Assembly (NCBI RefSeq): GCF_001274785.1
Contig: NZ_LHPI01000001.1
Location: 1,021,878-1,085,877 of the forward strand
Direction of reading: 5' to 3'
Origin: Vibrio hepatarius
GTDB taxonomy: Bacteria > Pseudomonadota > Gammaproteobacteria > Enterobacterales > Vibrionaceae
Length of the DNA: 64,000 nt
The translations under genes were made by a program, and so were the position numbers. The number at the start of each line of letters is the position of its first letter. Position 1 is the stretch's first letter. The notes beneath the pieces are model-generated. The model was not told the DNA's origin, did not search any database, and was given only the letters and a program-made list of their open reading frames with translations. Of the stretch, positions 18,374-27,219 are shown in pieces.

Positions 18374-19375
18374 ATGTATAGAAAACCACTGCCGCGAATT
18401 CTCATTGTTGATGACGAGCCTGCCAACTTAAAAGTCATGAAGCAGGTGCTCCAAGATCATTATCGCTTGTCTTTCGCTCGCTCCGGTCAAGATGCGCTAA
18501 AGCTCGCTAAGCAAGACTACTTCGACTTAATCTTGCTCGACATTATGATGCCGGGAATGACAGGTTTTGAAGTGTGTGAACAGCTCAAGGCCAATCCTGA
18601 AACTTCTGCGATCCCTGTTATTTTTGTTACCGCACTACGAGAGTCGATAGATGAGGAAAAAGGCTTTGAAATTGGTGGTGTCGATTACATCGTCAAACCC
18701 ATTGTACCCGCCATCGTGCGTGCGCGAGTGAAAACTCACCTGTCGATGGTCAAGATGGATGTACTGAAAGCCACTCAGGTTGATTTGATCCAACGCTTAG
18801 GCAGAGCAGCTGAATTCAAAGACAATGAAACCGGAATGCATGTACTGCGTATGAGCCACTACGTCAAAATTCTCGCACTTGCCATCGGCATGGACGAGGA
18901 ACAAGCTGACGAACTACGCATGGCAGCGACGATGCACGATATCGGCAAAATCGCGATTCCAGATAACATTTTGCTCAAACCAGGAAAGTTGGATGAAGAA
19001 GAGTTCAACCACATGAAAAGACACGTCAAAGTCGGTGCGAGCATCTTAGATACTCCCCGCTCCTCTTTGATTTCGTTGGCTCGTAACATTGCCCTTACCC
19101 ACCATGAGAAATGGGATGGTACTGGTTACCCAGAAGGATTGGTTGGTAAAGAGATTCCGATTGAAGGACGCTTGGCCGCTATCGCTGACGTATTTGATGC
19201 ATTAACCAGCGAACGACCATACAAAAAGGCTTGGCCAATCGATGAAGCAGTGATGTTTATTGAGCAACAAACGGGTAAGCACTTTGACCCAGAACTGGTG
19301 CCAATTTTCATGGAGCAGCTACCTAACATCCTTGAGATAAAAGCGAAGTTCCACGAAGAAGGTCACTGGGACTAA
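18374..19375 (+). CDS. HD-GYP response regulator (c-di-GMP phosphodiesterase)
   Basis: 333 residues in the RpfG style: a receiver domain (1-125; phosphoacceptor Asp in LILLDIMMPG, conserved Lys in VDYIVKPI) and an HD-GYP domain (about 150-330) with HDIGK, the HHEKWDGTGYP signature and DVFDALTSERPYK. The catalytic residues needed to hydrolyse c-di-GMP to GMP appear present. It follows the hybrid kinase in the same operon with GAAGGAA before the ATG, so it is the probable target of its Hpt domain. Confidence 0.92.
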   Translation: MYRKPLPRILIVDDEPANLKVMKQVLQDHYRLSFARSGQDALKLAKQDYFDLILLDIMMPGMTGFEVCEQLKANPETSAIPVIFVTALRESIDEEKGFEIGGVDYIVKPIVPAIVRARVKTHLSMVKMDVLKATQVDLIQRLGRAAEFKDNETGMHVLRMSHYVKILALAIGMDEEQADELRMAATMHDIGKIAIPDNILLKPGKLDEEEFNHMKRHVKVGASILDTPRSSLISLARNIALTHHEKWDGTGYPEGLVGKEIPIEGRLAAIADVFDALTSERPYKKAWPIDEAVMFIEQQTGKHFDPELVPIFMEQLPNILEIKAKFHEEGHWD

Positions 19376-19379
19376 CAAA

Positions 19380-19403
19380 TATCTCGTCAAGGAAGACGAG
19401 ATA
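19380..19403 (+). other. Stem-loop after HD-GYP gene
   Basis: A 9-bp perfect stem (19380-19388 with 19395-19403) directly after the stop codon, without a clear U tract. It may be a transcript-end or processing structure. Confidence 0.45.
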
Positions 19404-19514
19404 CACACTTGAAACAAAAATCTCTTCACTCCGGTCTGTATCCCGAGCAAGTGTTGGCTTGCCCATCTATTATCTATTGAAATCATCACTTTCGACTATT
19501 CAAAAGGAACTGGC

Positions 19515-20381
19515 ATGTCGACATATCTACTGGTTGCGGTTGCAATGTTTGCTTTCGCCGCGAACTCCATTCTTTGCCGACTTGCACTGGCAGAAGGCAG
19601 TATTGATGCCGGAAGCTTTACCCTAATCCGCATTGTCTCGGGAGCGATAACATTAGCACTGCTATTGTTGCTCAATCGGAGCGGCACTAAAGCAAACTTT
19701 CCGGGATTCAAATTTAGCCTTATGGCAGGCTCGACGCTGTTCGCCTATGCGATACTCTTTTCATTTGCTTACATTCAGCTTGCTGCAGGAACAGGCGCGC
19801 TACTGTTGTTTGGTGCAGTACAGTTAAGCTTGCTTGTCATGCATTGGTGGCAAGGAGAGCGCTTTTTGCGGCTGGAAATCATTGGTATTGGCTGTTCTGT
19901 CGCTGGGTTTGTTTGGTTAATGCTGCCATCTGCAACTAGACCTGATCTTTTCTCAGCGGTGTTAATGATGTTGTCTGGTGTTTCGTGGGCACTGTTTACC
20001 GCTTTAGGCAAAAAGGTGGCTTCTCCCAGCTCTGGGATCACCTGGGGGTTTATTTCCGCGTCTGCGATAGGTTTGTTTTTCACACCTTGGTTAGTCAATG
20101 ATATCGCTCTAACAACAAAAGGCGTCTTGTTGGCTATAGCCTCTGGTACGGTGGCCTCTGCACTTGGCTACATTCTGTGGTATCGCGTGCTTAAAAATCT
20201 TTCCTTACTTCAAGCCTCCATCAGCCAGCTATCGGTACCTGTTATTACTTTAGTCATTGGCTCTGCGTTGCTGGGTGAATCCTTATCAATGCACAGCGTT
20301 TTGACTAGCAGCGTGATTCTTGGGGGCATTGCGTTGGTCTTTTTGGCGCGTTCACTAGAAGCAACAAAAGAAACTAAGTAA
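19515..20381 (+). CDS. DMT-superfamily (EamA) transporter
   Basis: 288 residues, about ten membrane helices in two EamA repeats, the drug/metabolite transporter layout. Each repeat ends in the typical helix (for example ISQLSVPVITLVIGSALLGE). Substrate unknown. A separate unit from its neighbours. Confidence 0.85.
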   Translation: MSTYLLVAVAMFAFAANSILCRLALAEGSIDAGSFTLIRIVSGAITLALLLLLNRSGTKANFPGFKFSLMAGSTLFAYAILFSFAYIQLAAGTGALLLFGAVQLSLLVMHWWQGERFLRLEIIGIGCSVAGFVWLMLPSATRPDLFSAVLMMLSGVSWALFTALGKKVASPSSGITWGFISASAIGLFFTPWLVNDIALTTKGVLLAIASGTVASALGYILWYRVLKNLSLLQASISQLSVPVITLVIGSALLGESLSMHSVLTSSVILGGIALVFLARSLEATKETK

Positions 20382-20706
20382 CTGAAATGATTGATGGTAA
20401 TCACAATTTCGACCTTTACCTCAAAATAAAGTCGTTACCATGTAAATGGTATGCCATTCCTAGTTTAAAAAAAACAACCTTCTATATTTCATAAATTTAC
20501 AGCAAAACCAGCCGACAGTGCAATTTGCATTGCATTTTGCAAATTTAAATATATCTATATATCAGACAGTTACAGAAAAAAGACCTTAGTTGCATAAGTT
20601 CTCACTCAGCTTGCTCTTGAACTATTTTAAATATATATCTGTGCGCAAATTAAATGTGGAACGAATATCACATTCACTAACCTAATGAAATTAGACAGGT
20701 AAGGTT
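20382..20706. other. AT-rich 325-bp intergenic region
   Basis: No gene seen. It holds a small stem TACCAT-GTAA-ATGGTA (20436-20451) and an interrupted palindrome AATTTGCA-N8-TGCAAATT (20522-20545) that could be an operator for the following two-gene unit. Confidence 0.4.
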
Positions 20707-21180
20707 ATGTTTAAAACTTTGATTCGCTCGGCTGTCACAGCTGTCTTTGTCTTAACCGCTCTCTCCACCAATGCTGAAGAGAAGATTCTGACAATAGAAA
20801 ACCAAGGCAATATGAGCCAATTTACGCTTGAGCAATTGTTGCCGCATATGGATAGAGAAATTGTCACCACCACGCCTTGGACGAACGGTGAAACAACATT
20901 TGTTGGTGTGTCGGCCAAAGAAATGTTGCACATGCTAGGTGTTGATATAGCTGACTTAAAAGTAACGGCACTCAATAACTACTGGTCAAAGATCCCATAT
21001 AAAGATATCGAAAAATACAACCCGCTATTTGCCGTCAAAAAGAATGGGCATGCCATGAGCGTGCGAGAAAAAGGCCCAGTATGGGTAATTTATCCATTAA
21101 GTGAGTTTGGTGAACAAAATAACGAGGTCTTACACAGTCGCATGGTGTGGCAAGTGAGCCGAATAGAAACGATCCAATAG
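20707..21180 (+). CDS. Periplasmic SUOX-fold (molybdopterin oxidoreductase-like) protein without cysteine
   Basis: 157 residues with a cleavable signal peptide (ends LSTNAEE). The mature part reads as a minimal sulfite-oxidase/molybdopterin-binding fold: FTLEQLLPH near the start, the VGVSAKEMLHMLG segment, and a C-terminal KGPVWVIYPLSEFGE loop. The family's molybdenum ligand is a cysteine, but this protein has no cysteine at all, so it is unlikely to be a molybdoenzyme. It sits 16 bp before a membrane EAL-domain gene whose sensor domain is periplasmic, which suggests a ligand-binding partner for it. Confidence 0.72.
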   Translation: MFKTLIRSAVTAVFVLTALSTNAEEKILTIENQGNMSQFTLEQLLPHMDREIVTTTPWTNGETTFVGVSAKEMLHMLGVDIADLKVTALNNYWSKIPYKDIEKYNPLFAVKKNGHAMSVREKGPVWVIYPLSEFGEQNNEVLHSRMVWQVSRIETIQ

Positions 21181-21196
21181 CTAATATAGAGGTTAG

Positions 21197-23122
21197 TTGG
21201 ATTCTATGAGCCGCCGAATCGCTCTATTTATACTGTTCGTTTTCACTTTATTATTGTTCACATTATGGACATTGGTGAAGTTTAACGACGCTTATAATGC
21301 CTTGACTAAAGACACTCAGCTATCAGCTTGGGCGCTAGCACAAGTCGAAATTGAAACGCTGGATTTTACTCACCAAGGCGAAAAATATCTACTCAGTGAA
21401 GAAGAAACCAAACACGACTTAAACTTACGTTTTGATATCTTATGGAGCCGCTATGATACGTTCTTAAATAGCGACGAGACCCATGATATACGCACACATT
21501 ACAACTCAGGAAACGTGGTTGAAGAAGCATTCGCTATCTTACAAAAGTACGAACAAGGCGTAGTGAAAGGTGACAGAGAGCAATTAGCATTGCTGCTTGG
21601 AGAAATGGAAGACGTGTATCCTAAACTTCGTAATCTCTTAACGGTTAACTTTACGGGCTTGTCCTCTTTGAAAAACCGAGCATTGATCGCCGAGAATCGA
21701 CAGACGGTATTCATCGACATGGCGTTGATTATGGCGGTGCTGGCCTTTTTTTCGATACGACTCTATCGCGATTCCAAACATCAGCAATTCATTACCTGGC
21801 ATGATCCGCTTACTAAGTTGAAAAACCGCACCTATTTGCTCACGCAACTAAAGTGTTTGAACGACAGCAAACAAAAACACGCAATTGTGCTCTTGGATAT
21901 CCGCCACTTTAAAGAAATTAACGATACCGTCAGCTACGAATATGGCGACAGGGTACTTTGCGAAGTGGCAGCACAGATAAAGCGTAAAGCCGACAAGTTT
22001 GAGTTCTCCTGTGCTAGGGTTGGGGCTGATCATTTTGCTGTCATCGCTGGAAAATACAGTATCGACTTCGAATTTTTCGTCAAGTCACTGCTCAATGACT
22101 TGAATGAGACCCTGTCCCGTATGGACCGTTCTAAGCGAATGAGAATCTCTATGGGGGTGGCGACCTGTCAAGATGCGATTGATAACAACAATCCGTATCC
22201 GACAAAATTTGATACCGTGCTTAACAACGCTGACTTCGCACTCAATATTGCTAAAAAGAGCCATAGCCAACAGATCGTGTTCTTTAGTAAAAAGATAGCG
22301 TCCGAACACCGTAAAAAGCGCAAACTCGCCGATCAACTTGCGAACCTACTCGCGTCAAGTGAGCAAAACCAGCTCTATTTGACCTTCCAGCCAATTATAC
22401 CTCGGCGAAGTGATGTACTTGGTTGTGAAGCGTTAATACGCTGGCATCACCCCGTTTACGGACAGATTAACCCAGAATACCTTATCCAAATTGCAGAAGA
22501 GTCAGGTATTGCTAAAGATTTAGGGCGATGGATTTTGCTGCAAGTTCGGCACGCTCTTGCTGTTGAGTGGCACGAGTTCCGCCATCGTATCGAAGTCGCG
22601 GTTAACCTGTCTGATTCATTGTTTGACGAAGAGTTGCCACAACTCGTTTCTGAAGTATTAGGAACTGAGCCAAACTTTCTCGACGCGGTAGTATTAGAAA
22701 TTACCGAGACCATGACGCTCGATGATATTGAACGCAGTAGTAACATTATTAAAAGCTTAGAAAAACTCAACGTGCGCTTAGCTCTGGACGATTTTGGTAC
22801 TGGCTGGTCGTCGCTGTATAACTTGAACCACTTAAGCTTTAGTAAGCTTAAAATCGACAAGTCGTTTGTAAAGAACCTTAGCACAAAACCAAACCAGACT
22901 TTCTTTATCTCAGCGATTGTGACTCTCTCGCACCAACTGGGCATTAAAGTCGTCGCCGAAGGTATCGAAGATGCTTCGCAATTACGCAGCTTAATGACAT
23001 TAGGTGTGGACGAGTTTCAAGGTTATTACTTCTCTAAACCAGTTTCACAGCAAGAGTTTTGCGTATTCTGTAAAGAGTACTTTACTCAGCATCCACTTGC
23101 TCTTGATGTCACTCAGCTATAA
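21197..23122 (+). CDS. Membrane GGDEF(degenerate)-EAL phosphodiesterase
   Basis: 641 residues. Two membrane helices (about 7-26 and 172-190) enclose a helical periplasmic sensor domain of about 145 residues. The GGDEF motif is degenerate, GADHF in VGADHFAVIAG, so cyclase activity is unlikely. The EAL domain is intact: EAL in GCEALIRW, LDDFGTGW, KIDKSF, AEGIE and QGYYFSKP. It should therefore be a c-di-GMP phosphodiesterase. The TTG at 21197 is supported by AGAGG four bases upstream; ATG at 21206 is the alternative. Operon with the SUOX-fold gene. Confidence 0.88.
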   Translation: MDSMSRRIALFILFVFTLLLFTLWTLVKFNDAYNALTKDTQLSAWALAQVEIETLDFTHQGEKYLLSEEETKHDLNLRFDILWSRYDTFLNSDETHDIRTHYNSGNVVEEAFAILQKYEQGVVKGDREQLALLLGEMEDVYPKLRNLLTVNFTGLSSLKNRALIAENRQTVFIDMALIMAVLAFFSIRLYRDSKHQQFITWHDPLTKLKNRTYLLTQLKCLNDSKQKHAIVLLDIRHFKEINDTVSYEYGDRVLCEVAAQIKRKADKFEFSCARVGADHFAVIAGKYSIDFEFFVKSLLNDLNETLSRMDRSKRMRISMGVATCQDAIDNNNPYPTKFDTVLNNADFALNIAKKSHSQQIVFFSKKIASEHRKKRKLADQLANLLASSEQNQLYLTFQPIIPRRSDVLGCEALIRWHHPVYGQINPEYLIQIAEESGIAKDLGRWILLQVRHALAVEWHEFRHRIEVAVNLSDSLFDEELPQLVSEVLGTEPNFLDAVVLEITETMTLDDIERSSNIIKSLEKLNVRLALDDFGTGWSSLYNLNHLSFSKLKIDKSFVKNLSTKPNQTFFISAIVTLSHQLGIKVVAEGIEDASQLRSLMTLGVDEFQGYYFSKPVSQQEFCVFCKEYFTQHPLALDVTQL

Positions 23123-23127
23123 AACCA

Positions 23128-23153
23128 CAAACCACCTGTAAAAAGGTGGTTTG
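23128..23153. terminator. Bidirectional Rho-independent terminator
   Basis: A 10-bp perfect stem (23128-23137 with 23144-23153), 6-nt loop, between the convergent EAL and pyrophosphatase genes; a TATTTTTTG run follows a few bases later. Confidence 0.75.
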
Positions 23154-23176
23154 TCTGGTATTTTTTGTATTGAAGA

Positions 23177-24193
23177 CTACAGCGCTTCTATCGCTTGTTG
23201 AATTGCTGGCCCAATCTGACGCTTACGAGAGGTCACGCCATCTAGCACCAAGATATCGCTCTTAATCTTCACTTTAAACGCTTCTGACAAAACCTGTTTA
23301 TCCGCGTCATCCGCCCAAAGGATGTTCGCACGTTTATGCTTGGTGTCAGTGATCGAGAAGAACAGATAATCAAGATTCTGCGCTTTCTTATACGCTTGAA
23401 TGGCGTCAAAGAAATCTTGTTTACGGTTGATCAGCTGCTGCGCTCGCAATGTTTCTGCGACACCAATACCGACCTTTTTCCCAGCAAACTCAAAGTTCTT
23501 ATAATCCATCGTCAGAATCGTTTCTGCAGAAAAATGGCTCAGATCCGATTTAGCCAATAACATCTGTTGACCAAAGTCGTTGAGATCTTTTACGCCCGCA
23601 ATCTCAGCCAGTTTTTCAGCATAACGCTTATCGTATTCAGTTGTGGTTGAAGACTGGAACACAACGGTATCAGAGAGAATCGCGCCCAATCCCGCACACG
23701 CAATATTTTTTGGCAACTTGATATGCAGCTCTTCCGCGTTGGCAGCCAGAATCGTAGCTGCAGAACCCCATGCGCGGATATCCATAGTGACAATTTGAGG
23801 CATGCTGATTGGTGAGCTGCCCATCGCATGGTGGTCAATAATCGCCACAATAGAGCTTGGGTCAACCGACTTTGCTAGTTGAGTAGACTGATTGAAGTCC
23901 ACCAAGCCAATATCGTGAGAAGAGAAGTCAGCCTTCACTTTTGGCGCATCCATCCCACAATATTCAAACACAAACTTGCTTTCTGGATTGGCTTCGCCAG
24001 TCAGCGCCGCTTCGCCGCCGTAGATATGTGACGCTAGGATCACCGAAACCGCGCTGTCGGTATCAGGGCTTAGGTGGCCGACCCAGACCAGATTGTCGGT
24101 ATCGTTATTTGACAGTGTATTGAGATCCAGTGCGCCATCGGCAAAGCAGCCGAAAGAAGCAAGCATGGTTAATCCAATTAGTGAACGTTTCAT
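23177..24193 (-). CDS. Family II (Mn-dependent) inorganic pyrophosphatase, apparently exported
   Basis: A DHH-family pyrophosphatase of 338 residues. All family II motifs are visible: GHLSPDTDS, the DFNQ metal ligand, DHH (IIDHHAMGSS), SDT and the C-terminal SRKRQIGP substrate loop. Unlike the usual cytosolic enzyme, the ATG at 24193 is followed by a convincing signal peptide (MKRS, hydrophobic core, CFADG), implying periplasmic location. The frame is open upstream to 24226. What PPi it would see outside the cytosol is unclear. Monocistronic. Confidence 0.85.
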   Translation of the reverse strand: MKRSLIGLTMLASFGCFADGALDLNTLSNNDTDNLVWVGHLSPDTDSAVSVILASHIYGGEAALTGEANPESKFVFEYCGMDAPKVKADFSSHDIGLVDFNQSTQLAKSVDPSSIVAIIDHHAMGSSPISMPQIVTMDIRAWGSAATILAANAEELHIKLPKNIACAGLGAILSDTVVFQSSTTTEYDKRYAEKLAEIAGVKDLNDFGQQMLLAKSDLSHFSAETILTMDYKNFEFAGKKVGIGVAETLRAQQLINRKQDFFDAIQAYKKAQNLDYLFFSITDTKHKRANILWADDADKQVLSEAFKVKIKSDILVLDGVTSRKRQIGPAIQQAIEAL

Positions 24194-24390
24194 CAGAATC
24201 CTTAATAGTAAGTAAATAATAACCATTGGTAGTACGTAGACTATTGATTCAAATGTAATTTCTTCTTACCATCAAAGCACCTGATATCACTACATCAGAC
24301 GATTATTTTCGACATGAAACACATTTCACATCTCGTATTGCTCTGTTTTTAACCTCACATGGCGTACGTGTCACCGACTCGATGAAAATA

Positions 24391-24425
24391 AAAAAGGAAA
24401 CCGTCGCAACAACGGCTTCCTTTTT
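24391..24425 (-). terminator. Terminator of the puu/agu/gab operon
   Basis: On the minus strand a 14-bp stem with one G-U pair and a 7-nt loop runs into TTTTTTATTTT, 26 bp past the gabT stop. Confidence 0.85.
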
Positions 24426-24451
24426 AGTTAACACTTAGTCTGATGCTCAGT

Positions 24452-25723
24452 TTAAGCGACTTCGAGAATGATTTTTTCCAGTTTGTCTAAACCTTCGTTC
24501 AGTACCTCAGATTCAATGGTCAGCGGCGGCAACAGACGAATCACGTTCGCTTTTACTCCACAAGAAAGCAGGATAAGACCATTTTCTTGCGCTTTAGAAA
24601 TCACCGCTTTGGTCATCTCTTGCAGTGGTTTGCCTGATTCTGGGTCAGTAAATTCAATCGCCATCATCGCACCCGTAGTACGGATTTCACCGATAGCAGG
24701 TACTGACTGTTGCAGTTTGGTCATACGTGCATTGACCACTTCACCTATGCCCATCGCTTTGGCACACAAGTCTTCTTCTTCGATGATTTTCAGCACTTCA
24801 AGACCAGCAACGCAACCAAGTGGAGAGCCAGCATAAGTACCACCTAAACCACCCGGCAGCGCAGAGTCCATTACATCCGCTTTCCCAACCACCGCTGAGA
24901 TTGGGAAACCACCAGCAATGCCTTTCGCCATTGTCATTAGGTCTGGTTCAATGCCTAGGTATTCTGTGGCAAACATTTTACCGGTACGAGCAAACCCTGT
25001 TTGGATTTCATCGGCAATCAGCATGATACCGTGCTTATCACACAGTTGACGTAAGCCTTGTGCAAACGCTTCAGGCGCTTTGTAGAAGCCGCCCTCGCCT
25101 TGCACTGGCTCGAAGATGATCGCCGCAACGCGTGAAGGTTCGATATCACAAGCAAATAGATCGTCGATCGCTTGTAAGCTTTGCTCAACGCCGATGCCGT
25201 GGAACGCATTGGGGTACGGCGCGTGGTAGATTTCGTTCGGGAAAGGACCAAAGCCTGCTTTGTATGGCGCAACTTTACCGGTTAACCCCATCGTCATGTT
25301 TGTACGACCGTGAAAGCCGCCTTTAAACGCTATCACGCCGCTACGACCAGTATGAGCGCGTGCTACTTTCACCGCGTTTTCGACCGCCTCGGCGCCAGTG
25401 GTCAGGAAGATCGCTTTCTTCTTGGTCTCACCCGGTGCAAGTTCTGTCAGCTTTTCTGCCAGCTCAACGAATGACGCGTAAGGCGTGACCATTGCACACG
25501 TGTGCGAGAAGTTATCCAACTGAGCTTTTACCGCTTCACTAATGCGTTTATGAGAATGCCCCGTGTTAGTTACCGCAATGCCTGCCGCAAAGTCGATGTA
25601 TTTGTTGCCTTCAATATCCCACACGTAAGCGTTTTTTGCTTTCTCAACGTAAAGTGGGTACAGAGCGCCCATCCCTTGAGCGATAACTTGGCTTCTTCTT
25701 TGATGTAGTTGTTGGTTTGTCAT
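24452..25723 (-). CDS. gabT: 4-aminobutyrate aminotransferase
   Basis: PLP enzyme moving the amino group of GABA to 2-oxoglutarate, giving succinate semialdehyde. 423 residues, with Asp238 (LIADEIQTGF) and the PLP lysine Lys267 (MTMAKGIAGGFP) where E. coli GabT/PuuE have them. Last gene of the operon, 14 bp after gabD; in this pathway it plays the PuuE role. Confidence 0.93.
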   Translation of the reverse strand: MTNQQLHQRRSQVIAQGMGALYPLYVEKAKNAYVWDIEGNKYIDFAAGIAVTNTGHSHKRISEAVKAQLDNFSHTCAMVTPYASFVELAEKLTELAPGETKKKAIFLTTGAEAVENAVKVARAHTGRSGVIAFKGGFHGRTNMTMGLTGKVAPYKAGFGPFPNEIYHAPYPNAFHGIGVEQSLQAIDDLFACDIEPSRVAAIIFEPVQGEGGFYKAPEAFAQGLRQLCDKHGIMLIADEIQTGFARTGKMFATEYLGIEPDLMTMAKGIAGGFPISAVVGKADVMDSALPGGLGGTYAGSPLGCVAGLEVLKIIEEEDLCAKAMGIGEVVNARMTKLQQSVPAIGEIRTTGAMMAIEFTDPESGKPLQEMTKAVISKAQENGLILLSCGVKANVIRLLPPLTIESEVLNEGLDKLEKIILEVA

Positions 25724-25737
25724 TGTTTTGTCCTTAA

Positions 25738-27165
25738 TTAGTTGCCGCCAAAGCAGAGATATTTCACGTCCATGTATTCATCAATACCTTGTTTTGCTCC
25801 TTCGCGTCCGATGCCGGACTGCTTAACACCACCGAAAGGAGCCACTTCAGTAGAGAGCATGCCTTCGTTAATGCCGACCATACCGTATTCGAGCGCTTCT
25901 GCGATTTTCCAAACACGGTGAATGTTTTGGCTGTAGAAGTACGACGCGAGGCCGTAGATGGTGTCGTTCGCCATTTCGATCAGTTGTTCATCGCTGTCAA
26001 AGCGAATCACTGGCGCGACAGGGCCAAAGATTTCCTCGGAGACAATCTTCATGTCGTGAGTAACGTCTTTGAGCACCACTGGGTGCATAAATCGGCCATC
26101 CAACTCTTTGAGTGCTGAAACTGGCTTCGCACCTTGCTCAATGGCGCCATCGATCAATGCTTGAATGCCTCGTTTCGCTGACTCGCTGATCACCGGGCCG
26201 ATGTTTACGCCCTCATCTAAGCCGTTACCGACTTTGAGTTGCTGAACCGCAGCGTCGAACTTAGCAACGAACTCGTCATACACTTTGCTGTGTACGTAGA
26301 AACGGTTCGCACACACACACGTTTGGCCTGCGTTACGGAATTTCGACGCCATCGCGCCTGCCACAGCTGCATCAATATCCGCATCATCGAATACAATAAA
26401 CGGCGCGTTGCCACCTAGCTCCATTGAGGTACGTTTGATGTCAGCCGCGCTTTGCTGCATCAGCACGCGACCAACTTGAGTCGAGCCTGTGAATGACAAC
26501 TTGCGAATCAAAGGATGCGAAGTGAAGATAGCACCTACCTGACGGGAGTTTTCACCCAGTACCACTTGCAGCACATCGCGCGGGATGCCAGCTTGGTAGG
26601 CAAGTTCTGCAACCGCAAACGCTGACAGCGGCGTAGATTCAGATGGTTTTACCACAAAGCTACAACCGGCCGCTAAAGCTGGCCCTGCTTTACGCGTGAT
26701 CATCGCAATTGGGAAGTTCCAAGGCGTAATCGCACAGGCAACACCAATTGGTTGTTTGATGGTAACCAAACGCTTGTCTGCACTCGGCGCAGGAATCGTC
26801 TCGCCGTAAGTGCGTTTCGCTTCTTCAGCAAACCATTCGATAAAGCTCGCGCCGTAAAGCACTTCACCTTGAGCTTCTACTAGCGGCTTACCTTGCTCTA
26901 ACGTCATCAGACGGCCAAGGTCTGCTTTGTTTTCCAATAGAAGTTGGAACCAACGATTGAGCATACCAGCGCGCGTTTTTGCTGGCAGTGCCGCCCATTC
27001 TTTCTGCGCCACACTAGCACGTTCAATGCCATTTAAAATGTCATTCTCGGTTGAGACAGGTGCGTACCCGAGAAGCTCTCCGGTCGCCGGATTAGTCACT
27101 GCAATGCCCTGTTGTGGGTTCGCTACCATAAACGAAACAAGGCTTTGGTTTTGTATCTGTTGCAT
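25738..27165 (-). CDS. gabD: Succinate-semialdehyde dehydrogenase (NADP+)
   Basis: Oxidises succinate semialdehyde to succinate. 475 residues from the ATG at 27165, which has AAAGGA seven bases upstream; the frame opens at 27183. Catalytic Cys283 and a second Cys two residues later are in NAGQTCVCANR, the CxC loop known to be redox-sensitive in GabD; catalytic Glu249 is in SMELGGNAP. Directly precedes gabT. Confidence 0.93.
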   Translation of the reverse strand: MQQIQNQSLVSFMVANPQQGIAVTNPATGELLGYAPVSTENDILNGIERASVAQKEWAALPAKTRAGMLNRWFQLLLENKADLGRLMTLEQGKPLVEAQGEVLYGASFIEWFAEEAKRTYGETIPAPSADKRLVTIKQPIGVACAITPWNFPIAMITRKAGPALAAGCSFVVKPSESTPLSAFAVAELAYQAGIPRDVLQVVLGENSRQVGAIFTSHPLIRKLSFTGSTQVGRVLMQQSAADIKRTSMELGGNAPFIVFDDADIDAAVAGAMASKFRNAGQTCVCANRFYVHSKVYDEFVAKFDAAVQQLKVGNGLDEGVNIGPVISESAKRGIQALIDGAIEQGAKPVSALKELDGRFMHPVVLKDVTHDMKIVSEEIFGPVAPVIRFDSDEQLIEMANDTIYGLASYFYSQNIHRVWKIAEALEYGMVGINEGMLSTEVAPFGGVKQSGIGREGAKQGIDEYMDVKYLCFGGN

Positions 27166-27219
27166 GGTCATTCCTTTTGACAACTCATCATCACCGCTGA
27201 GTCAGCGGCGAGCTTGTGT

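Noticed and set aside
22456..22944. 162-codon minus-strand frame
   Set aside because: Antisense to the conserved EAL domain; shadow frame rich in Ser and Arg.
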